A stretch of 64,000 nucleotides of DNA from Labrenzia sp. THAF82 (GTDB lineage Bacteria; Pseudomonadota; Alphaproteobacteria; Rhizobiales; Stappiaceae). The translations under genes and the position numbers were made by a program. The DNA lies in NCBI RefSeq assembly GCF_009363435.1, contig NZ_CP045354.1:2260501-2324500 (forward strand). The letters run 5' to 3'. Positions 44,623 through 53,780 of this stretch are shown here, piece by piece. How positions within the stretch are numbered: position 1 is the first letter of the stretch; each line of letters begins with the position of its first letter. The notes under the pieces were generated by a model. That model saw only the letters and a program-made list of their open reading frames with translations. It searched no databases and was not told the DNA's origin.

Positions 44623-46800
44623 TTATCCAGCCGATTTCAATTCCGAGTTTGCGTCTGTCTCTGCGTCTTCCATAGGTTTTGAACTTTGAGCGAGTTTCGG
44701 AGCAAGACGGATTTTCGGTGAATTCGTACGCCGAGCCATATTTTGCGGGAACCACAAACCGCCTTCTTCGTTTAGAGGAAAGATGGGGTATTCGGCTTCA
44801 TGCCGGGTTACTTCGTCGGGCTTGCCGAACATGTATCCCTGCACCAAATCACACCCGGCAGCGCTCAGCAGCACCGCCTGTTCTTCTGTTTCAACACCTT
44901 CTGCGGTGATGATAACATCGAGTGAACGGCCAAGACCCACGATGGATGTGACAATGGCATCCGTGCTGGCATCTTTTCCGAGGTTTTGAACAAAGGCCTT
45001 GTCGATCTTGATTTTATCGAACGGAAACAGGCTGAGATAGCTAAGCGATGAGTAGCCTGTACCGAAATCATCCATCGCAATCGACACGCCCATGTCGCGG
45101 ATCTGTCGCAGTGTTTCAATAACGGCATCTGTGTTTGAAATCAGGAGACTTTCTGTAACCTCGATCTCAAGTCGATGCGGATCGAGTCCAGAATTCCGAA
45201 GTGCAGTTGCAACGCGGTGTTGCGTTTCACCCGCGATGAACTGTGCAGCTGAGACGTTGACAGCAATACGACGGCTCTTGTCTTCCCAGAGCGCTGCTTC
45301 CAGGCAGGCATGGTTCAAAACCCAAGTGCCAATCTCTTCGATAAGCCCCGTATCTTCAGCGATAGGGATGAATATGTCAGGACGAATGGTTCCTTTGGCC
45401 GGATGGTCCCAGCGGATCAGCGCCTCATAACCCTTCAACTCTCCGTCGCGCAAAGAGTATTGTGGTTGGTAAAGCAGTTTGAACTGATCGAACTTGAGGG
45501 CCTTGGTCAGGCCTTCCTCGACTTCCTTCCGTTTTTGAGCTTCGGCGTCGAGTTCAGCCGTGTACCAGGCAAATGTCGAGCGCCCGCTGTGTTTTGCCCG
45601 GTATAGAGCAAGGTCGGCGCAATGAAGCAAACGCGAAGCCCGCCAGGATCCGTCTGTCGCACGTGCAATCCCGATTGAGAGTGAGATCTTGATGTCCTTG
45701 CCATCGATTGTGCAAGGAGCCTCGGTGGCCGCGTTCATATCCGCTGCAAGGCGGGTCATGCGAGCCGGATCTGAAATCGAGGTCAACATGACTGCGAATT
45801 CGTCGCCAGATAGACGGGCAACAAGATGGTTGTTGAAGACGGACTTTAAGCGTTCGCCAACAATCTGCAAAAACACGTCACCGGTGCCATGGCCGTATGT
45901 GTCGTTGATTTCCTTGAATTTGTCGACGTCGATCAACATGACGCCAATGTTTGAGGCTTTGGCCTGTGACAGACGCAGGGCCTCCGTCAAACGCGCATTG
46001 AACACGGCGCGGTTCGGCAACCCGGTTAGCGTGTCATGGTGCGCCAGGTACTGGATATCGCGGTTTGTGCGTACCTGATCATAGAACCGCATCCACAAGA
46101 GAAAGCCTGCAAACACGATGGACGCAAGGCAGAGGCCGCCGATCGCTGCGCTGATCGACCAAACCAGAGGCGTCAAGCTTGCGAGCAGTTCCGACTGGGT
46201 CACTAATATGAGCAAGCCAGGCACATCTGGACCGATATTTTCCGGTCTGTATGCAAGCACTGCATTTGGCCCGAATTTTCCGAACAGTGTCATATCCGGA
46301 ACGGCCGTCAAAAGCTTTGACGAATTCAGTGCGGTGCGTGCGCTGGCCAGCGTGTCAGCAGAAATCAGCGTGTTGGCCTTGTACCATTCAATCTTGCTGA
46401 AGTCGGTGTCGAGATGTTTTGTGCCCGGTGCCGAGTTCGGAAGGACCACAGCTGCGTCCAGAACTTCCGACCTTCCCATTTTGAGCTGCAACATATCTCC
46501 GACGGTGTTCAAAGTGCTTGTCGGAAGCAGGGATGTCGGCTCCTGTGCCTTGGACAATCGCAGTTGGCTGACTTTCGGCAATTCAGGCTGGCGACCTTGC
46601 TGCAAGGAGACAAGCATATCCTGTATGGACTTCTCATAGGGAATGAAGGCTTGCTCCAAACCGCGCACAACCAGCCAATGAGTCAGAAGTCTATTGCTCG
46701 CATAAACCCCCAGCGCCAATGTCAGAACCAATGACATCGATATGAAAAATATAACAATGTTTCTTCTGACCAGGGGGGCAGCCATTCGGCGTATTACCAA
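44623..46800 (-). CDS. Membrane-anchored GGDEF-EAL cyclic-di-GMP protein
   Basis: A 725-aa protein. There is an N-terminal membrane segment at about 14-34 (IVIFFISMSLVLTLALGVYA), a periplasmic sensor of about 170 aa and a second segment at about 213-233 (ISAAIGGLCLASIVFAGFLL). The GGDEF domain has the signature as Ser331-Gly-Asp-Glu-Phe; SGDEF can still be active. The EAL domain is intact (Glu459-Ala-Leu, IRW; DDFGTGYSSL; AEGVETEEQA), so phosphodiesterase activity is likely. The Pro/Ser-rich C-terminus is not conserved. It is convergent with arsH. Net effect on c-di-GMP cannot be told. Confidence 0.92.
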   Translation of the reverse strand: MVIRRMAAPLVRRNIVIFFISMSLVLTLALGVYASNRLLTHWLVVRGLEQAFIPYEKSIQDMLVSLQQGRQPELPKVSQLRLSKAQEPTSLLPTSTLNTVGDMLQLKMGRSEVLDAAVVLPNSAPGTKHLDTDFSKIEWYKANTLISADTLASARTALNSSKLLTAVPDMTLFGKFGPNAVLAYRPENIGPDVPGLLILVTQSELLASLTPLVWSISAAIGGLCLASIVFAGFLLWMRFYDQVRTNRDIQYLAHHDTLTGLPNRAVFNARLTEALRLSQAKASNIGVMLIDVDKFKEINDTYGHGTGDVFLQIVGERLKSVFNNHLVARLSGDEFAVMLTSISDPARMTRLAADMNAATEAPCTIDGKDIKISLSIGIARATDGSWRASRLLHCADLALYRAKHSGRSTFAWYTAELDAEAQKRKEVEEGLTKALKFDQFKLLYQPQYSLRDGELKGYEALIRWDHPAKGTIRPDIFIPIAEDTGLIEEIGTWVLNHACLEAALWEDKSRRIAVNVSAAQFIAGETQHRVATALRNSGLDPHRLEIEVTESLLISNTDAVIETLRQIRDMGVSIAMDDFGTGYSSLSYLSLFPFDKIKIDKAFVQNLGKDASTDAIVTSIVGLGRSLDVIITAEGVETEEQAVLLSAAGCDLVQGYMFGKPDEVTRHEAEYPIFPLNEEGGLWFPQNMARRTNSPKIRLAPKLAQSSKPMEDAETDANSELKSAG

Positions 46801-47048
46801 TATCTCAACACAAGTGCGAAAATTTTAGGCGCAATTCCTTTCACCAACATGAATCTTCGCGAGGAATCAGGACCATATTTGCAGGTCCTAGTTGTTTTCG
46901 ATCCTGGTGGAGCCGCTGCTCATGTCCGGTTGAAGCCATGATCGCTGGTCAAACATCCCTCTGGTCGATATGAGTGTGGAAAGCAAATGATTCAGATGGA
47001 TTGGGCTGGCCAGAACATTCTGGCGCAATTCCGAATAGGAGCGCATGG

Positions 47049-47741
47049 GTGAGCGTCTGGAGCAGCCTGGGCAGTATTGTAAGTTCTATTGGTACTGGTG
47101 GAGCCCAGTTCGTTGACCGGCTCGTGCAGCTTGTTCTGGCGCGCCCGGAAGGCACCAGCAGTGTTGGTTTTACCGTTGCAATGATCGCCTTGTCGGCCAA
47201 GATGGCAAAGGCAGATGGGGTTGTAACCACCGACGAGATCATTGCGTTTCGCGAACTTTTCGAAGTTCCCCCCAAAGAAGAGCGCAACGTTGCCCGTCTT
47301 TTCAACCTGGCGCAGGAGGACGTTGCCGGGTTTGAAGTCTATGCCAAGAAGCTGGCCGATCTGTTCCCCTACGATCACAAGACTTTGCTCGACATCCTTG
47401 ACGGTTTGTTTCATATCGCCAAGGCCGACGGTGTCGTACACGAAAGCGAAGTCGGCTACCTTTCGAAAGTGGCCGAAGTCTTTGGACTGGACGAACGAGA
47501 GTTCTCAAAAGTCCTTGCCCGCCATGTGCGCAAGGACGGAAATCCCTATGATGTCCTGGGGCTTGGTCCCGACGCCAGCAACGCCGACCTCAAGGCTCAC
47601 TACCGCCGCGAAGTTCAGGAAACCCATCCGGACCGTTTGATTGCCAGGGGTGTCCCGGAAGAATTCGTCCGTATAGCGAATGACCGGCTTGCCGCGTTGA
47701 ACAACGCCTGGGCACAGATAAGTGCGGAACGGGGTATATGA
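47049..47741 (+). CDS. djlA: DjlA-like protein: TerB domain plus J-domain
   Basis: A 230-aa protein; GTG 47049 is chosen with AGGAG seven bases upstream rather than 46974. Residues about 35-150 are a TerB-like helical domain (FTVAMIALSAKMAKADGVVT, GLFHIAKADGVVHESEVGYL). Residues about 165-230 are a J-domain with the HPD motif (YDVLGLGPDASNADLKAHYR, ETHPDRLI). There is no N-terminal membrane helix as in classical E. coli DjlA. It would act as a DnaK co-chaperone and is coupled by ATGA to the amidase. Confidence 0.85.
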   Translation: MSVWSSLGSIVSSIGTGGAQFVDRLVQLVLARPEGTSSVGFTVAMIALSAKMAKADGVVTTDEIIAFRELFEVPPKEERNVARLFNLAQEDVAGFEVYAKKLADLFPYDHKTLLDILDGLFHIAKADGVVHESEVGYLSKVAEVFGLDEREFSKVLARHVRKDGNPYDVLGLGPDASNADLKAHYRREVQETHPDRLIARGVPEEFVRIANDRLAALNNAWAQISAERGI

Positions 47742-48502
47742 GCGTCGCAACAGATACCGGAGTTCCGGCAAGGGTTCATCCGTCTCCCAATCACGGCCCA
47801 AGGGCCAATGGTGCCAAAATCGATATGGTCGTTTTGCACTATACCGGCATGCAATCCGCGGAAATTGCCCTTCAAAGGCTTTGCGACCCTCGAGCAGAAG
47901 TCTCTGCTCACTACTTTGTCGATGAAGATGGATCGATCCTACAGTGCGTTCCAGAGGCGCGGCGAGCATGGCATGCAGGGCAAGGCTTTTGGAAAGGTGA
48001 AGCGGACACGAACTCCCGCTCGATCGGTGTTGAAATCGTCAATCCGGGACATGAATTCGGGTACCGCTCTTTCCCTCCGGCACAGGTCGACGCCGTCATC
48101 GAGCTTGTCAGCGACATCTGCAAAAGGCATGGAATTCAGCCCTGGATGGTTTTGGGACATTCCGATATCGCTCCGGAACGAAAAGTCGACCCTGGCGAGC
48201 TGTTCCCGTGGGGCCGCCTGGCAGAGTGTGGGGTTGGCCACTTCGTCGATCCGAGCCCTATTGGTAGCGGCTTGCTGATGCAGGAGGGCGATAGCGGCCA
48301 GCCTGTGGAAGCTCTTCAGTCCATGCTTGCGCTTTATGGCTACGAGGTCGCAGTGAGTGGTGATTTCAGCTCCCAGACAAAGCATGCTGTTTCCGCGTTC
48401 CAACGGCATTTCCGACCTGAAAGGGTTGATGGCGTGGTTGACAGATCAACGATCGAAACGCTGCACAGCCTTCTGAAGAAATTGCCGTCACTTGCGGACT
48501 GA
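47738..48502 (+). CDS. N-acetylmuramoyl-L-alanine amidase (AmpD/AmiD type) with PG-binding domain
   Basis: A 254-aa zinc amidase. Ligands by family pattern are His34 (VVLHYTGM), His141 (VLGHSDIAPERK) and Asp151 (DPGELFPW). The C-terminal peptidoglycan-binding domain is at about 190-250 (VEALQSMLALYGYEVAVSGD FSSQT, AFQRHFRPERVDG). No signal peptide, so a cytosolic recycling role like AmpD is as likely as an outer one. It overlaps djlA by 4 bp. Confidence 0.9.
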   Translation: MSVATDTGVPARVHPSPNHGPRANGAKIDMVVLHYTGMQSAEIALQRLCDPRAEVSAHYFVDEDGSILQCVPEARRAWHAGQGFWKGEADTNSRSIGVEIVNPGHEFGYRSFPPAQVDAVIELVSDICKRHGIQPWMVLGHSDIAPERKVDPGELFPWGRLAECGVGHFVDPSPIGSGLLMQEGDSGQPVEALQSMLALYGYEVAVSGDFSSQTKHAVSAFQRHFRPERVDGVVDRSTIETLHSLLKKLPSLAD

Positions 48503-48823
48503 ACCGGACCGGCTTCGGACAAAGACTTTTCTCCGGCAGGTCGTTCCTGGAACTGCTGAGTTTATGTTGCGCTGCGGTAGAAAAAAGTTTTGAGTCGCAA
48601 GATGGCGTCACAGTCTTTCTCCAGATCGCCAACCAAACGCCCTCTTGCTTGCCCAATTTCGTCAAAATTTGCAGTTTCTGACGAATTTTTGCACTGAATC
48701 TCCGAGAGAATTCGAAATAAATTGAAATAATTCGTGATTGGGAAGCGCCCAATTTTGTCCCATAGCTCCGTCATTTCTCCGCCTCGAAATCAACAACACC
48801 AAAAACCAAAAGGGCTGGACTGA
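48503..48823. other. 321-bp intergenic region
   Basis: No supported gene on either strand. The later part (48700-48820) is AT-rich and probably holds the promoter of the lytic transglycosylase gene. Confidence 0.4.
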
Positions 48824-49528
48824 ATGTTACGGTCATTAACGAAAGTTACTGGGGCGCTTTGCCTTTTCGCCTATGCTACTTCCTCTTTCTCACCTGCTGC
48901 CATGGCGGTCGGATCAGGATCGGACCCGATCCTGCATGTGATTGACACGAAGAAGAAGGATAAGGATGACAAATCCAAAGATGTGAAGCAGGCCATGAAT
49001 GTCGGCTCAGGATCAAAGCCGATCCTTCACATCATCGAAACGGACAAGTCGGAGAAGACGACGAAGAAATCCAAGGCGTCGACCGCGAAAGCAAAATCGA
49101 CCGCAAAAAGCACAAAAAACGCCAAGGCGAAGACATCCAAGAAATCAGCCAGTCGCAGCAGCTACACGTCGCTGATACGCAAGGCTGCCGCCAAACACGG
49201 TGTTCCGGTCAAAATAGCCAAGGCTGTTGTCGAAGTTGAAAGCAATTTCAATCCGCGCGCCCGGGGCAGGGCCGGTGAGGTGGGTCTGATGCAGATCAAG
49301 CCGGCAACGGCCCGTGGCATCGGATATCGTGGTTCGACCAAAGCGCTCTATGATCCGGCGACCAATCTCGAATGGGGCATGAAGTATCTTGCCGGTGCGC
49401 ACCAGAAAGCGGGCGGCGATTTGTGTGGCACGATCCTGCGCTACAACGCTGGTCATTACGCAAAGCGCATGAACCCGGTGAGCCGTCGCTACTGCTCCAA
49501 GGTCAAACGCCTTATTGGTTCCATCTGA
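48824..49528 (+). CDS. SLT-type lytic transglycosylase with Lys-rich linker
   Basis: A 234-aa exported protein: signal peptide (residues 1-28, ending PAAMA), then two copies of a 14-residue motif, VGSGSDPILHVIDT (29-42) and VGSGSKPILHIIET (60-73), a Lys/Ser/Thr-rich linker (74-112), and an SLT domain with catalytic Glu139 (VEVESNFNPRARG), GLMQIKPATA and LRYNAG. It cleaves peptidoglycan to anhydro-muropeptides. The repeated motif is not a standard part of this family. A strong terminator follows. Confidence 0.9.
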   Translation: MLRSLTKVTGALCLFAYATSSFSPAAMAVGSGSDPILHVIDTKKKDKDDKSKDVKQAMNVGSGSKPILHIIETDKSEKTTKKSKASTAKAKSTAKSTKNAKAKTSKKSASRSSYTSLIRKAAAKHGVPVKIAKAVVEVESNFNPRARGRAGEVGLMQIKPATARGIGYRGSTKALYDPATNLEWGMKYLAGAHQKAGGDLCGTILRYNAGHYAKRMNPVSRRYCSKVKRLIGSI

Positions 49529-49580
49529 TTTGGTTGGGGAAACAGCACACTAGACTGCAGGGCGGTCAGTCGTGGACAAG

Positions 49581-49611
49581 AACCCGTCGGGAAATCCCGG
49601 CGGGTTTTTTT
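49581..49611 (+). terminator. Rho-independent terminator after the transglycosylase gene
   Basis: AACCCGTCGGG pairs with CCCGGCGGGTT (one T-G pair), with a short AAAT loop and seven T. It lies also just beyond the 3' end of the convergent gene at 49625. Confidence 0.88.
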
Positions 49612-49624
49612 GCGCTCGCCAAAC

Positions 49625-50344
49625 CTACGCAAACTTCCGTTGTGCAGCCGGTACCGAAGCGGGAATTGGCGTCTCGTCCGGAACATCTGCGGCGGCAAAG
49701 GGCGGACCAAGGGAGGTGACGACAGGGATGACGCCTGCCCACAGGTCTGTTCCGAGGTCCTCTTCATCATCGACCGGACCCCCGGTTCTGACTTTTGAAC
49801 TTGCATGCTCGATCTCAAGTGCGAGTACGCCCGTCGCTTTGTGCTCGATTGCTGTCATATCGCGGCATTCATCCCAACGACCGGGCATCAGATGATCGGT
49901 GATCGCTTTCAAGGCCTCGATTTGCTCGGCATGATCTTCGACAAGTCGCGCGGTCCCATGAACGATCGCACAGCGATAGTTCATTGAATGATGAAAGGCG
50001 GAACGGGCGGCTACGATACCGTCGACCAGAGTTACGGTCAGACTAGCGGGGACACCGTCTGCATTCTCCTTGATGATGCGGGTTTTGCTCGCACCGTGAA
50101 TGTAGATTTTGTTGCCTGAGCGCGCGTAGGCCATCGGGATGACCATGGGTCTTCGTTCATGGATGAAGGCGCAATGCGCCAAAAGACCGGCATCCAATAT
50201 CTCGTTGACGAGATCCCGATCGTAGCTGCCTCTGTTCATCTGCCGGATTTTCGCGTAGCGCGGCAAATCAGTTGCCTGTCGCTTTTCCAAGGAGGACATC
50301 AAACTCTCCACTTGACTGTCAGTTGTGTGATGTTCTTTGCTCAA
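49625..50344 (-). CDS. Pyridoxamine-5'-phosphate-oxidase-family flavin-barrel protein
   Basis: A 239-aa split-barrel protein: LLAHCAFIHERRPMVIPMAY, KIYIHGASKTRIIKENADG, ASLTVTLVDGIVAARSAFHH and NYRCAIVHGTARLVEDHAEQ are the FMN-binding family blocks (the nitroimidazole-resistance/Atu-type subgroup). The substrate is unknown. It is divergent from a MocR-type regulator with only 35 bp between them, which strongly suggests that this gene is its target. Confidence 0.85.
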   Translation of the reverse strand: MSKEHHTTDSQVESLMSSLEKRQATDLPRYAKIRQMNRGSYDRDLVNEILDAGLLAHCAFIHERRPMVIPMAYARSGNKIYIHGASKTRIIKENADGVPASLTVTLVDGIVAARSAFHHSMNYRCAIVHGTARLVEDHAEQIEALKAITDHLMPGRWDECRDMTAIEHKATGVLALEIEHASSKVRTGGPVDDEEDLGTDLWAGVIPVVTSLGPPFAAADVPDETPIPASVPAAQRKFA

Positions 50345-50379
50345 GAAATTGGCTCCAAAAAAGATCCGGTTTCTTAAAA

Positions 50380-51855
50380 ATGACAGAACCAGTTTTACCC
50401 GAAGGCATTTTGACGCTTAAAAGACGGTCTGATGTTCCACTTGCTGAGCAGATTTATCGATCAATCAGGAAAGCGGTTCAGTCTGGTCTGTTGCACTCGG
50501 GAAGTGCCTTGCCGTCAACTCGTCGTCTTGCCGCCTCCTTGCAGGTTGGCCGAAATACGGTGAACACGGCATACGAACTGCTTCGGGCTGAAGGGATTAC
50601 CAGGGTCAAGTCAGGAGCTGCGCCGCGCATTGCAAATGGCATGCGTCTGGAAGGTAGCTCTTCATCCTCCGAACTTGGTGCAACGTCGCCGCGCCTTTCC
50701 AGACGTGGAGAGCTCATGGCTGCAAACATTCGTGGAAACGGGTGGGCCTTCAGGCATGGAGCTCTGCAGCCTGGAACACCCGCGTTAGACTGTTTCCCTT
50801 ACGAAGAGTGGGCAAGATCGCTTCGCCGTGCGGCCAGACTGGAGCGTAGTCCGGATCTCCAATACCGCAATTTTTCCGGCCTGCCGGCATTGAAGAAACG
50901 TCTGGCGCGCTACTTGGCCACTGAACGTGGGGTACGAGCAGAACCGGAGCAGATCCTGATCACCAGTTCCATGCAAGCTTGTCTGTCCCTGCTGTCTCTT
51001 GCATTGGCTGATCCCGGAGATGAAGCCTGGCTCGAAGAGCCGGGTTATCTCGGTGCTCGTACCGCGTTTCATGTGGCAGGGCTTAAGGTACGTCCGCTGC
51101 CGGTGGATGAAGAAGGGGCGGATCCCGGCAAACTCGCTCAGTTGGAGAAACCTCCAAGGCTGATCTACGTCACGCCCTCGCATCAATATCCGCTTGGCAC
51201 ACGCATGCCGCTCGCGCGTCGACTTGCACTATTGGACGCTGCCCGGGAGGCCGGAGCGGCAATCCTTGAGGATGACTACGACAGCGAGTTCCTGTTTTCA
51301 GGCCGCCCGGTTGCAGCTTTGCAGGGGTTGGCGAGTGAAGGTCAGGTGGTTTATCTCGGGACCTTCTCAAAAAGTCTGATGCCGGGTTTGCGCATTGCCT
51401 ATTGCGTGGTTCCACAGGGTCTGGTGGCATCATTGGAGCAGTTCATGCGCAACATGGGATGTGCGACCAACGTTCAGGCACAGGCCGCGCTTGAGCATTT
51501 CATGGACTGCGGTGCATATCAAAAACATCTGAAGCAGATCCGACGGATCTACGAAGCGCGTGGAATTGCGTTGGTTGAAACCTTGCAGGCCCGTTTGGGC
51601 AATCGTGTCGATGTCAAGCTGCCAACGGGCAATGTGCAAGTTGCGCTCCTCTTTCGGGAGCCGATTGACGACGTCTCTCTTGCTGTTGCCATGCAATCCA
51701 AAGGTTTTGCGGTTTCGCCAATGAGCAACTGCTATCTCGGTAGAGATGCAAAAGCGGGACTCATCATCGGTTTCGCCGGTGCTCAGGAAAAGGAGATGGT
51801 AGCCGGTATCGATACACTTAGCAGCTTACTGGAGAATGGAGATTTCAGCACGTGA
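50380..51855 (+). CDS. MocR/PdxR-type regulator (GntR HTH plus aminotransferase domain)
   Basis: A 491-aa protein starting at MTEPVLPEGIL. GntR winged helix at about 20-85 (LAEQIYRSIRKAVQSGLLHS, LPSTRRLAASLQVGRNTVNT). Fold-I aminotransferase-like domain at about 125-485: PEQILITSSMQACLSLLSLA, YVTPSHQYPLGTRMPLARR, EDDYDSEF and GTFSKSLMPGLRIAY, where the Lys is the PLP Schiff-base site. MocR proteins sense PLP or amino compounds. It divergently faces the flavin-barrel gene. Confidence 0.93.
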   Translation: MTEPVLPEGILTLKRRSDVPLAEQIYRSIRKAVQSGLLHSGSALPSTRRLAASLQVGRNTVNTAYELLRAEGITRVKSGAAPRIANGMRLEGSSSSSELGATSPRLSRRGELMAANIRGNGWAFRHGALQPGTPALDCFPYEEWARSLRRAARLERSPDLQYRNFSGLPALKKRLARYLATERGVRAEPEQILITSSMQACLSLLSLALADPGDEAWLEEPGYLGARTAFHVAGLKVRPLPVDEEGADPGKLAQLEKPPRLIYVTPSHQYPLGTRMPLARRLALLDAAREAGAAILEDDYDSEFLFSGRPVAALQGLASEGQVVYLGTFSKSLMPGLRIAYCVVPQGLVASLEQFMRNMGCATNVQAQAALEHFMDCGAYQKHLKQIRRIYEARGIALVETLQARLGNRVDVKLPTGNVQVALLFREPIDDVSLAVAMQSKGFAVSPMSNCYLGRDAKAGLIIGFAGAQEKEMVAGIDTLSSLLENGDFST

Positions 51856-51873
51856 ATATCAGCGACTGTTTCT

Positions 51874-52452
51874 CTATTTGGACGCGATGCTTGTTGCAGC
51901 ATAATCCGCCGCCGCCATAATCCTTGAGGAACCACAGTCAGCCTTTGCCATTGCGTTGAGTCCAAGGATAACGGCGAGAACGAAATTGGCCTGGTCGCGA
52001 GCGCAGATCGCAGACGTTTCGTCATCGTCTTTTTTCAGCGTCCGCAACAGGCGGTTTTCCAGCTCGGTCATCTTTGCGCATACAAGTGGCTTCTCGCCGT
52101 TATTTGCGCCTGTTGTTTCGCTCGATGACGACAGAAGTAGGCAGCCACGCGGCGTATTGAGGGACATGAACGACCCGATGTGCCTGATGAATTCCGCCGC
52201 CGCCTGCTTTGGCGGCTTGTCTTCGTCGAGGATCTTGAGGCCGGCCTCGGTTGCTTCACTCCAGTATTTTTCGAGAACTATCTCAAACACGTCGTCCTTG
52301 CAGCCGAAGGCGGCATAGAAACTGCCGCGCTTGATGCCTGCAGCGTCTTGAAGATCGTCAACAGAAGTGCCTCTGTAGCCCTTGGTCCAGAATACATCGA
52401 CAAAGGCATCAATCGCCTCATCGACATCAAAGGATTTTGGTCTTCCGGCCAT
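51874..52452 (-). CDS. TetR-family regulator
   Basis: A 192-aa protein with the TetR HTH at about 10-55 (DEAIDAFVDVFWTKGYRGTS, DLQDAAGIKRGSFYAAFGCK). The C-terminal ligand domain resembles the TetR_C subgroup of AcuR/YxaF-like regulators that respond to small aldehydes or electrophiles. It follows the AhpD-like gene on the same strand by 55 bp and probably controls it. Confidence 0.9.
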   Translation of the reverse strand: MAGRPKSFDVDEAIDAFVDVFWTKGYRGTSVDDLQDAAGIKRGSFYAAFGCKDDVFEIVLEKYWSEATEAGLKILDEDKPPKQAAAEFIRHIGSFMSLNTPRGCLLLSSSSETTGANNGEKPLVCAKMTELENRLLRTLKKDDDETSAICARDQANFVLAVILGLNAMAKADCGSSRIMAAADYAATSIASK

Positions 52453-52507
52453 GAAACTTCATTGCATTTCAGTCTCCGGCAGTTGGTTCGCCGGAGACTG
52501 AAAGTCG

Positions 52508-53074
52508 TTATTCAGCTGCGATCGCCGCCGGGGTCCAAGCGAATTTTTGAAACGGTGGATCAACAGGCGTGTCAGCCAGGTGGTTGACGTAATTAGACAT
52601 TACTTTCTGTGCGACGCCAAGAATGACGTCAAGAACATGTTGTTTGCTGTAGCCCGCGGCCAGAAAGCTCTCCACATCTTGGGTTGAGATATTGCCGCGT
52701 TGACGCACGACCTGAAGCGTGAACCGACGAAGGGCTTCGAGTTTCGCGTCTTCAAGCGGTGTCGCGTTTCGAAGGGCTTCGATGAGGCCGCTGTTGATTT
52801 TCTGCATATGTGCGATGGCGGTATGGGCAGGTACGCAATAGTGACAGGCGTGCTCCACATTGATTGTCATCCACACGACAGTTTGCTGAGCTGCCGTCAG
52901 GCTGGTCTGCTGAAAGAGTTCATGAAGCTTCTGGTAGGCCTCTAGGTGCTGAGGAGATTCTGCCATGACGGCATGCAGGTTCGGTATCATCCCAAACGCT
53001 TGAAGTGAGTTGTTGAGAAGCGGCTTGCTTTGCTCGGGCGCAGTCTCAAGTGTGTGGCGTGAAAATTCAGTCAT
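52508..53074 (-). CDS. AhpD/carboxymuconolactone-decarboxylase-like protein
   Basis: A 188-aa all-helical protein. TAAQQTVVWMTINVEHACHY CVPAH holds the CxxC pair and downstream His typical of AhpD-like peroxidase partners; a further helix is VLDVILGVAQKVMSNYVNHL. It probably reduces peroxides or is a thiol-disulphide partner; the true substrate is unknown. It is co-directional with the TetR gene downstream. Confidence 0.88.
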   Translation of the reverse strand: MTEFSRHTLETAPEQSKPLLNNSLQAFGMIPNLHAVMAESPQHLEAYQKLHELFQQTSLTAAQQTVVWMTINVEHACHYCVPAHTAIAHMQKINSGLIEALRNATPLEDAKLEALRRFTLQVVRQRGNISTQDVESFLAAGYSKQHVLDVILGVAQKVMSNYVNHLADTPVDPPFQKFAWTPAAIAAE

Positions 53075-53313
53075 CTGGCTGTCTCTCTTTCATTTCAGAG
53101 CGCGACTTGCACTCATGGTAGCGGGAGACATATGGGAATTCTGTACTACATAGTCAAAAATAAACTAGCTCGGATTTTTGGCAGAAAATATAGGTTTTTC
53201 AACTGGCTCAAGGAAACGTGAAACCGGTGTTTTCAGTTGCTCTCCCGAAGCGTCAAACAAATACGGTGACCTGCAATGATTGACAGGATACTGGACGCGG
53301 TTTGCGCAGTTGC

Positions 53314-53341
53314 TTGACCTTGTCGGCAAAGCCACTTAAGT
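53314..53341 (+). promoter_or_regulatory. Candidate rnpB promoter
   Basis: TTGACC (53314-53319), a 16-bp spacer and TTAAGT (53336-53341) lie just before the RNA start at about 53347. The -10 is a poor match; the position is the main support. Confidence 0.4.
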
Positions 53342-53346
53342 CCGCA

Positions 53347-53763
53347 AGCGCCAGTCGGCCGGACAGCCGCTGCCGCAAACGCCGAAAGGTTGCGGGGGAG
53401 GAAAGTCCGGGCTCCAAGGAAACACGGTGCCGGGTAACGCCCGGCGAGGGCGACCTTAGGGAAAGTGCCACAGAAAGCAAACCGCTCCGGTCCGATCGCA
53501 AGATTGTATCGGAGTAAGGGTGAAAGGGTGGAGTAAGAGCCCACCGCGCTGCTGGCAACAGCAGCGGCATGGTAAACCCCACCGGGAGCAAGACCGAATA
53601 GGGACAGTATTGGGCCATGGAGCGATCCTGGCCCGGGTCGGTTTCCAGACCAACTGTCCGGGTTGGTTGCGTGAGGTGCCTGGCAACAGGTGCCCCAGAC
53701 GAATGGCTGTCACGTCCGCGGATGCGGGCCATACAGAACCCGGCTTACAGGCCGGCTGGCACT
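53347..53763 (+). ncRNA. rnpB: RNase P RNA (bacterial type A)
   Basis: The catalytic RNA that removes 5' leaders from tRNA precursors, working with RnpA. The core is plain: GAGGAAAGTCCGGGCTCC (53397-53414, conserved P4 region), GAAAGTGCCACAGAAA, AAGGGTGAAAGGGTGG AGTAAGAGC and the terminal ATACAGAACCCGGCTTACAG. The outer stem P1 pairs GCCAGTCGGCC (53350-53360) with GGCCGGCTGGC (53750-53760), fixing the ends within a few bases. A T-rich run at 53764-53773 should end transcription. It converges with the monooxygenase gene. Confidence 0.96.
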
Positions 53764-53780
53764 TCTTTTTTTGACGATTT

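Noticed and set aside
48366..48752. - strand frame covering the gap between the amidase and transglycosylase genes
   Set aside because: No recognisable family, no ribosome site, and half of it lies over the amidase gene.
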